NCBI GenBank assembly: GCA_002007465.1
Contig: LNAC01000003.1
Location: 10,527,142-10,591,141 of the forward strand
Length of the DNA stretch: 64,000 bases
Source of the DNA: Ailurus styani
Lineage: Eukaryota; Chordata; Mammalia; Carnivora; Ailuridae
Direction of reading: 5' to 3'
Shown: piece after piece, positions 58,446-64,000 of the stretch
How positions within the stretch are numbered: position 1 is the first letter of the stretch
Layout: every line of letters starts with the position of its first letter
Made by a program: the position numbers and the translations under genes
The notes under the pieces: generated by a model
The model's database searches: none
The model's input: only the letters and a program-made list of their open reading frames with translations
What the model was told of the DNA's origin: nothing

Positions 58446-58644
58446 CCAAAATCCAGTAAATTCAGGTAACTTTTTGCCAACTAGTATATCATTTGTCTTT
58501 GAACTCTCATTTTTTCTTGATTTTAGAATATTTTTTTCTTCTTGTTTTTTTGAGAAGAAAAAAACAACTTAGCCTGAAGTCTCAATATTGTAATAGAAAC
58601 ACAGTAGCTCTCTAAAACCTATTTATCTTGCATTAAAAAAAGAC

Positions 58645-59190
58645 TACTTTATGCCCACAAGCAACAATTCCCAGTTTCCTCCCTCTCCACCCAGTCCCTG
58701 GAAACCACCATTTAATTCTTTGCTTTTATGAGTTCAAGTATTTTAGATAGTTCTTATAAGTGGAATCATGCAATATTTCTTCTTTTGATTAGTTTATTTC
58801 ACCTAGTGTCATGTTCTCTAGATACATCCACGTTGTTACAAATAGCTGAATTTTCTTCTTTTTTAAGTATGAATAATCTTCCATTATATGTATGTACCAC
58901 ATTTTCTTCATCCATTCATCCACCAATGAACATTTGCTTTGTTTCGTATCTTAGTTGTTCAACATAGTTTCCATAGTTAACAATAGAGTACTGTGCACTT
59001 TATATTAAGAGGATAGATCTCGGGTTAAGGGTCATTACCACATAGCACACACATACACATGCACATATATCAAAGAACACAAGGACATTTTTGGAGGTCT
59101 TGATTATGATGGTGGTATCACAGATATATGTATATGTCCAAACTAATCCAAACCATTTTTTATATCAATTATACCTCAATAAAGCTTAAA
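58645..59190 (+). mobile_element. L1M 3' end with inverted 5' part
   Basis: The left part (58645 to about 58965) is antisense L1: 'ggaaaccaccatttaattct', 'gtttatttcacctagtgtca', 'ctagatacatccacgttgtt', 'catccattcatccaccaatg'. The right part (about 58965-59190) is sense L1 3' UTR: 'ccatagttaacaatagagta', 'aagaggatagatctcgggtt', 'tcaattatacctcaataaag', poly-A. The two parts are neighbouring in L1 order, as expected for twin priming. The 79-codon frame at 58728-58967 is antisense L1. Confidence 0.83.
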
Positions 59191-59199
59191 AAAAAAGAA

Positions 59200-62100
59200 A
59201 TTATAACATTTATTAGAAAGTTTCACTTGAAGAAATCAAAACTCACTTGATGAAACGTTCTCAAAATGAAATAGTTTAGAAAAAATATTATTAATAAATG
59301 TTCTGCCATCTTTTATAACAGATTTCATTAAGGAATAAAATTTTGGTTAACTTTTTGCCACTTTTTGGTCAATAGCAACAACTAAGTTTTATTACAGTTT
59401 AAAAGTTCACCATTTCCTGGTCTCAGTTTGAAATTTTACTGTTTGGTCTCTTCTAGAGACCAGAAAACCTTAAATTTGTAATATATAATAAACTACAAAA
59501 CTGTTCATTTGGTGCTGTGGCTACTGCACCAAGCTAATACTTTGGAAGTTTAATTCAGTCTCTGAAATACTTAGACTTTCAAAGCTGTAGCTTACTCAAA
59601 ACATTGCATATGAAAGTAACATACTCTTTAACATGAATGTGAGTTCTGTTTTTAAAGTTTACATAATGCATGTGTTCATCATTAGTATCAATTAATTGAA
59701 CTAGTGTAGGCTCAAACCTTTTGGAAAGAAGATGCAAAGTGATGCAAAATATATTCCAAGCTACCAGTTAAGTTTGATTACTAAACAGACAAATTTAAAT
59801 AGAATGAGTTTAAAATAAAAATGCAGTACATAAAATGAGAGCTAAAACACAGCAATGGTTTTAATAAAAGCTCATTAAAAACTGTGATTCTTGGCAGGCA
59901 TATCCATTACTACGTTAAACTATAAAATCTATATGTTCAGAGGGCAAACAGTATTCTCTTTGTTAAGCCAGAGACTGAAAAAAAAAAAAACAAAAAAACC
60001 CCAACTATTTCAAGCTACACTAATAAATTTTTAGTGAGTCCTTTCAAGTTCCTTGCCAAAACATTAGACAGGTTTAGGGGAATGCTTGGCTGCAAATTGA
60101 TCCATAATAAATTGATTGATGTCATCACTAGAATATATGTTTCATGGTTGGTGATTTAGGATGTATTACAGTGGAATATGTGTTTGACCCATAATGAATT
60201 CCTCTTATTAATGTTGTTTAATTATAAAAAATAAATGTAAAAAAGACTAAATGAGAAATATCCATATAAATACACCCAATTTTGCTATGTACAAACTCAA
60301 ATATTTGCAATAATAATTTACAAAGCATTGAATGCTTTTTAGATGACAGGTATCATTCTTGGCATTTAGGTTGGTGAACAAAATAGACCACAAATTAATC
60401 ATGAGATAGTCATATTGCTACTATCATTCTAAAAGACAAAAATGTTAATAGAATTGTTAGAATCATATCTGACTTTTTGGAGTTGTGGGAGCTGAGATAA
60501 TTACACAATTTTTTTTGTTTGTTTTAAATGTGTTGGGATGTGAGTAAGCATACCAGTAGAATCATACAATTTCATCATTTTTTTTTTTACAAAACAGAAT
60601 GAAAATACTTCTCTATGAACAAATAAAAATACAAACAGAATGGAGTCAAAACAATTCTTACTACAGAATATGCAATGTGCAGGCTACTATGATAGAAGCT
60701 GGAAAGTCCAAAGCTGAAGGAGGCAGAGTCCTACACTCTGGTATTTTTACTAACCAATTGTTCAAAAGCACAAGGAAGAAATAATAATTGAAGCTTTAGG
60801 CACCACTTTGGCCTAAGTTGTAAAACTGAGACCTAGCCAAAGCATTCCACTGAAGGAACTTCACACCTTTGTTCTTAAAGCATGAGAAGCCTGAGGAGAA
60901 GGTATGATTTTGAAATGAGTTGGCATATTTCAGGAGTGAGGAGAGTGTGCCAGGACGACCTACCTCAGAATGAGAAGTGAAAAGCAATTTTATCCACCCA
61001 GCTTACAGAAAAATACCCACTTGCCTTAGCATCTCACTGAGTTTGAGAGGCAAAGCTGGAACCCATTCCTTATTACTTCTCCCACCACAGATCTCAGTGG
61101 ACAGGCTTTTGATACGGGGGCCTTCCAGAGTCCCAAGACTCATTGCAAAGGCCTCACACTCTACAAAGAGTTTTTGGTTCCCTCAAAACCATGTAGGAGT
61201 CAATGCTGGGTGTTGGGATGCTATTATTTTATTTAGTCACTGAAACTCAGCTTTCCAACTTTCCTGACAGAGTACAAAAGTAACATGTTTTCAATCTTCT
61301 TGTGATCAGGAATTCATTTTTATCCCCTGTCAAGATAACTCAATGAAATAAAGCTTTGTTTCCTGAAGAACACAGTAATAGTGGGGATGTTTACATTTAT
61401 TTCTGTTTCTGCCTGTCGCACAGTTTGTTTCTGGCATATGGGGCAGAGTATATGGGCTCCATTCCTTCTGCTGCCCCCAGGATTTATGTCTTCATCCAGG
61501 TATAAAGAGGCTGCCATGACAGAGACAAAGTTTACCTCACTCAGAGCTATCAAAAATATGAATCATTGCTGGAGGCTCAGAGGAAGGGCTCCCTGCCATT
61601 TAGCTTCTGAGCACCATTATCATCCTTTCTAAAAATAGAGGATTATGTTCCCTGATAATGTGCCACTTGGAAAGTCAATCTCTATATTTTAATTTTGCTG
61701 TAATTTGCCCTAGAAAGAAAATACATGTATGTAAATAGCCATATATTATAACTAAATATAGCATAGCTAAGCTGGCAACTGCAGACAGAAGAACATGTCT
61801 AATGATTATTAGCAATAATGCAGTCCCTATTTCATCAAATAGGCTCCATCCAAACTCAGTTAACTGCAGGAAATGACCATAATGAGAAAAGGAAAATGCT
61901 GACAAGTCTAACCCCTTTCTGGTTTTGTATCAGAGTTCTTCCGGCTCATTGGCCTAGCTCCTTGGCCAGGAGTGAGGGAAAAGAGCAAGTAACTACTGGT
62001 AATCGTTCTGTTCTGCAGAGTATCATTGGTGCATCAGAAAAATGAATTGCAGAAACATGGTGCCCTGTCTACTGCTGTACTGATGGACCCGAAACTAAGC

Positions 62101-62690
62101 AGTTGTGCTTCTGAATCACACTGAAAGGATTTCTGGCAGCTTGACCCTTCCTCTGTTGGCCTAAGGGTACTTTTCCCAATTCAGATCTAAAGGATGGATG
62201 AGAAAAGACAATGGCATGAAGAAATAAAAAATGTGAACAGGGGTTTGTATGACCTAGAAGTGGTCCATTTCTTCTTAATGCATTGGTTCACAAACCCAAA
62301 ATGAATAATTTGAAAATACTAGAGTGCTATATCATAATTATATTTGACTTTGGACAATCATTTGTTGCTTTTAGGTTCAATCTTTTTTTTTCCATTGTTC
62401 AATGGACAAAACATTTGAGAATTTGAACAAAGAGACATAGACCCTCAAGTTATAATTTCATCTAAACAAGATTTTGTCATATATTCTAGTCATAACAGAC
62501 CTACATCTATCCTTGTACCATACATTCTACCTTGTATCGCTAGTATATTTATGTATCTATATTATCAATTTACCAACTAAAAGCTACTTAACCCAGAATT
62601 CATATTCAATTTATGTTAGTATTCCCAATGCATACCTACCAGTGCTTTGCACAAACTCAGGGAATCCAAATGAGACTTGATTGTACTTAC
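59200..62690. other. no gene seen; repeat-poor stretch
   Basis: Few repeats: an A-run at about 59979-59990 and a faint L2-like patch near 60325-60400. The part from about 60800 to 62200 is richer in G and C than its surroundings, with several 60-88 codon frames on both strands and no recognisable domain. A minus frame at 61320-61553 contains one CPIC motif but no second zinc-ligand pair. Confidence 0.45.
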
Positions 62691-62694
62691 ATAT

Positions 62695-62860
62695 TCAAGG
62701 ACCTTAGATTAAAAAGACCATACATTAGGATCCCAACTCAGCCAGCTGACAGTTTGTCCCCTCTGACACTTAGACTCTCAACGCTTCATTTCCTCATATG
62801 AAAAATGAGAATAAGTCATATATAGAATTAATAAAGTGAGAAAGAGAGTATATTATATGT
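62695..62860 (+). repeat. possible MIR relic
   Basis: 'atttcctcatatgaaaaatg' followed by 'agaataagtc' recalls the MIR core (TTTCCTCATCTGTAAAATGG GGATAATA). The rest is decayed. Confidence 0.4.
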
Positions 62861-62869
62861 GTGAAATGC

Positions 62870-63385
62870 AAAATAGAGTGACTAACATTAAAAAATTTCT
62901 AGTTCACTTCTCCTTTTCCAAATCTCAGTAAATACTTTTTGGATAGATAAATAAGTAACTATAAAGACCTTACAAGTTCTGATTTATCTTTGGGTTGCAT
63001 TACATATTTGTCTAATAAAACCCAAATTTTACATTTGAACTTGAGTAAAACCATAGGTATTTTTAAAGTCAGCTCCAATAAAACGTTAGTATATTAAATG
63101 TCTTCCATATCAAAATGTTAACCATACCTGAATATTAAAGTGAAGGCATGTGTATCTAAACAACATAGCAGATGGGTCTTTAATTGACTAAAAGGAGTAG
63201 AATACTGTTGTCATATTTACAATGTGCTCCTCATATTCTCTTGTGCTCTTAAATGCATGATGCCTGGGAGGGAACCCAGTAGTGAGGGATGGAGGGGTAC
63301 TGAGAGTTAGGAAATGGAGCCACCTAGGAAAGAGAACAAACTGGAATTATGAAGATCTCATGACTGAAACATGTGTCACCAAATT
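62870..63385. other. no gene seen
   Basis: Unique AT-rich sequence. Confidence 0.4.
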
Positions 63386-63389
63386 ATTG

Positions 63390-63500
63390 TAGATTCATTC
63401 ATTTATTCAGAAAATACTGAATGAGTGCCAACTATGTTCCACAGAGGTATATGGATAAAGCCAGATCAGAAAAAAACTATACTCCTCTGGACAAAGAAAA
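63390..63500 (-). repeat. L2 3'-end relic, antisense
   Basis: 'ttcattcatttattcagaaa', 'gagtgccaactatgttccac' match the antisense L2 end (GAGCACCTACTATGTGCCAG). Confidence 0.6.
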
Positions 63501-64000
63501 GGTCAAACTGTCCTTTTGAGATGGAGCCCGTGGAATGATGACAGGAACAGACTTGTCTTAAGTGGCTCTGCATTCCTTTCCTGCAATGATCGTCTTAAAA
63601 ACTGCCATACTGACAACTGGTTGGAAAACAGTGTCTTTTTATTTCCATCTCAATTAAATCTGGTGACATTAATTTTAACTTCTACATAAGAATTTCATAT
63701 TTCCACTTTAATTCAAATTGCTTTTCCCTTTTCAGAGTCCCAGAGTTGCTGTCTCATAGAATTTTGGCTATGTCTAAATGATAGAAAATTCATAGTCAAA
63801 TGTAGCTACATTTCTTGGGCTCATGTTTTGAAATTCCTCTGGTTGTTTGAAAGTTTGGGCTTCTTGTTTAGCATGCGGATACTTAGGCAAAGAGGCTAGT
63901 GTAAAAAAGTGATGGCATTGGAAGAATCCAAGAAAACTGATCCTAGGAGCTAATTATGTCTCCATGGGATTTTTCACTGGAAAGAAGGCACCATACTCAT
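63501..64000. other. no gene seen
   Basis: Unique sequence to the window edge. Confidence 0.4.

Noticed and set aside
58728..58967. 79-codon plus-strand frame
   Set aside because: Antisense translation of the inverted L1 block.
61320..61553. minus-strand frame containing CPIC, like a zinc finger
   Set aside because: Only one Cys pair is present; no second metal-binding pair at a suitable distance.

Overview
The window is AT-rich, CpG-poor vertebrate nuclear DNA from a carnivoran mammal. The strongest evidence is 23 copies of the carnivore tRNA-Lys-derived SINE (Can-SINE/SINEC; heads read GGCGCCTGGGTGGCTCAG, tails end in (AAAT)n AAAATCTTT A-n). They range from very young copies with perfect target-site duplications to degraded ones. 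The youngest tails read 'CTGCCTACTTGTGATCTCTCTCTGTGTC', a form I associate with mustelids, so a mustelid-like caniform is my best guess (inference). Carnivore-type L1 3' ends are also present. Around them lie older mammalian layers: L2, MIR, ancient L1M, MER5-like hAT relics and ERVL-MaLR (MLT1) sequence.

I find no convincing protein-coding gene, rRNA, tRNA gene, CpG island or CRISPR array. The open frames are short, mostly under 100 codons, and many fall on repeats, including SINE heads and tails, L1 antisense and a (TA)n tract running into an N gap. The window looks like intergenic or deep-intronic 'gene desert' sequence.

Layout. 0-3.4 kb: L2 ORF2 and 3'-end relics with an inserted MIR, and an old L1 3' end split by a young L1 fragment. 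3.4-12.3 kb: scattered SINEs, a MIR and hAT relics. 12.4-18.5 kb: a (CTTT)n tract, a CA repeat and a reverse-oriented MLT1 LTR with part of its internal region; the LTR carries its own CA/TG microsatellite. 18.5-27.0 kb: mostly unique sequence with a MER5-like relic and one very young SINE. 27.0-34.5 kb: the busiest repeat area, with L2, a SINE split by an L1, an L2 split by a SINE whose tail adjoins an AT minisatellite, a (TA)n tract with a 326-base assembly gap, and an old L1 split by a younger L1. 34.5-45.4 kb: L2 ORF2 relic and unique sequence. 45.4-57.4 kb: ten SINEs, MIR, L2 and MLT1 relics. 57.4-64 kb: an L1 with a 5' inversion, then about 4.8 kb with almost no repeats.

Nothing here forms an operon or pathway. 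The sequence records layered insertions whose order can be read from duplicated target sites. The most useful second looks are the nested insertions, the inverted L1, a set of SINEs sharing diagnostic bases, several small direct duplications, a possible broken retrocopy near 31 kb, and repeat-poor stretches that could hold conserved non-coding elements.
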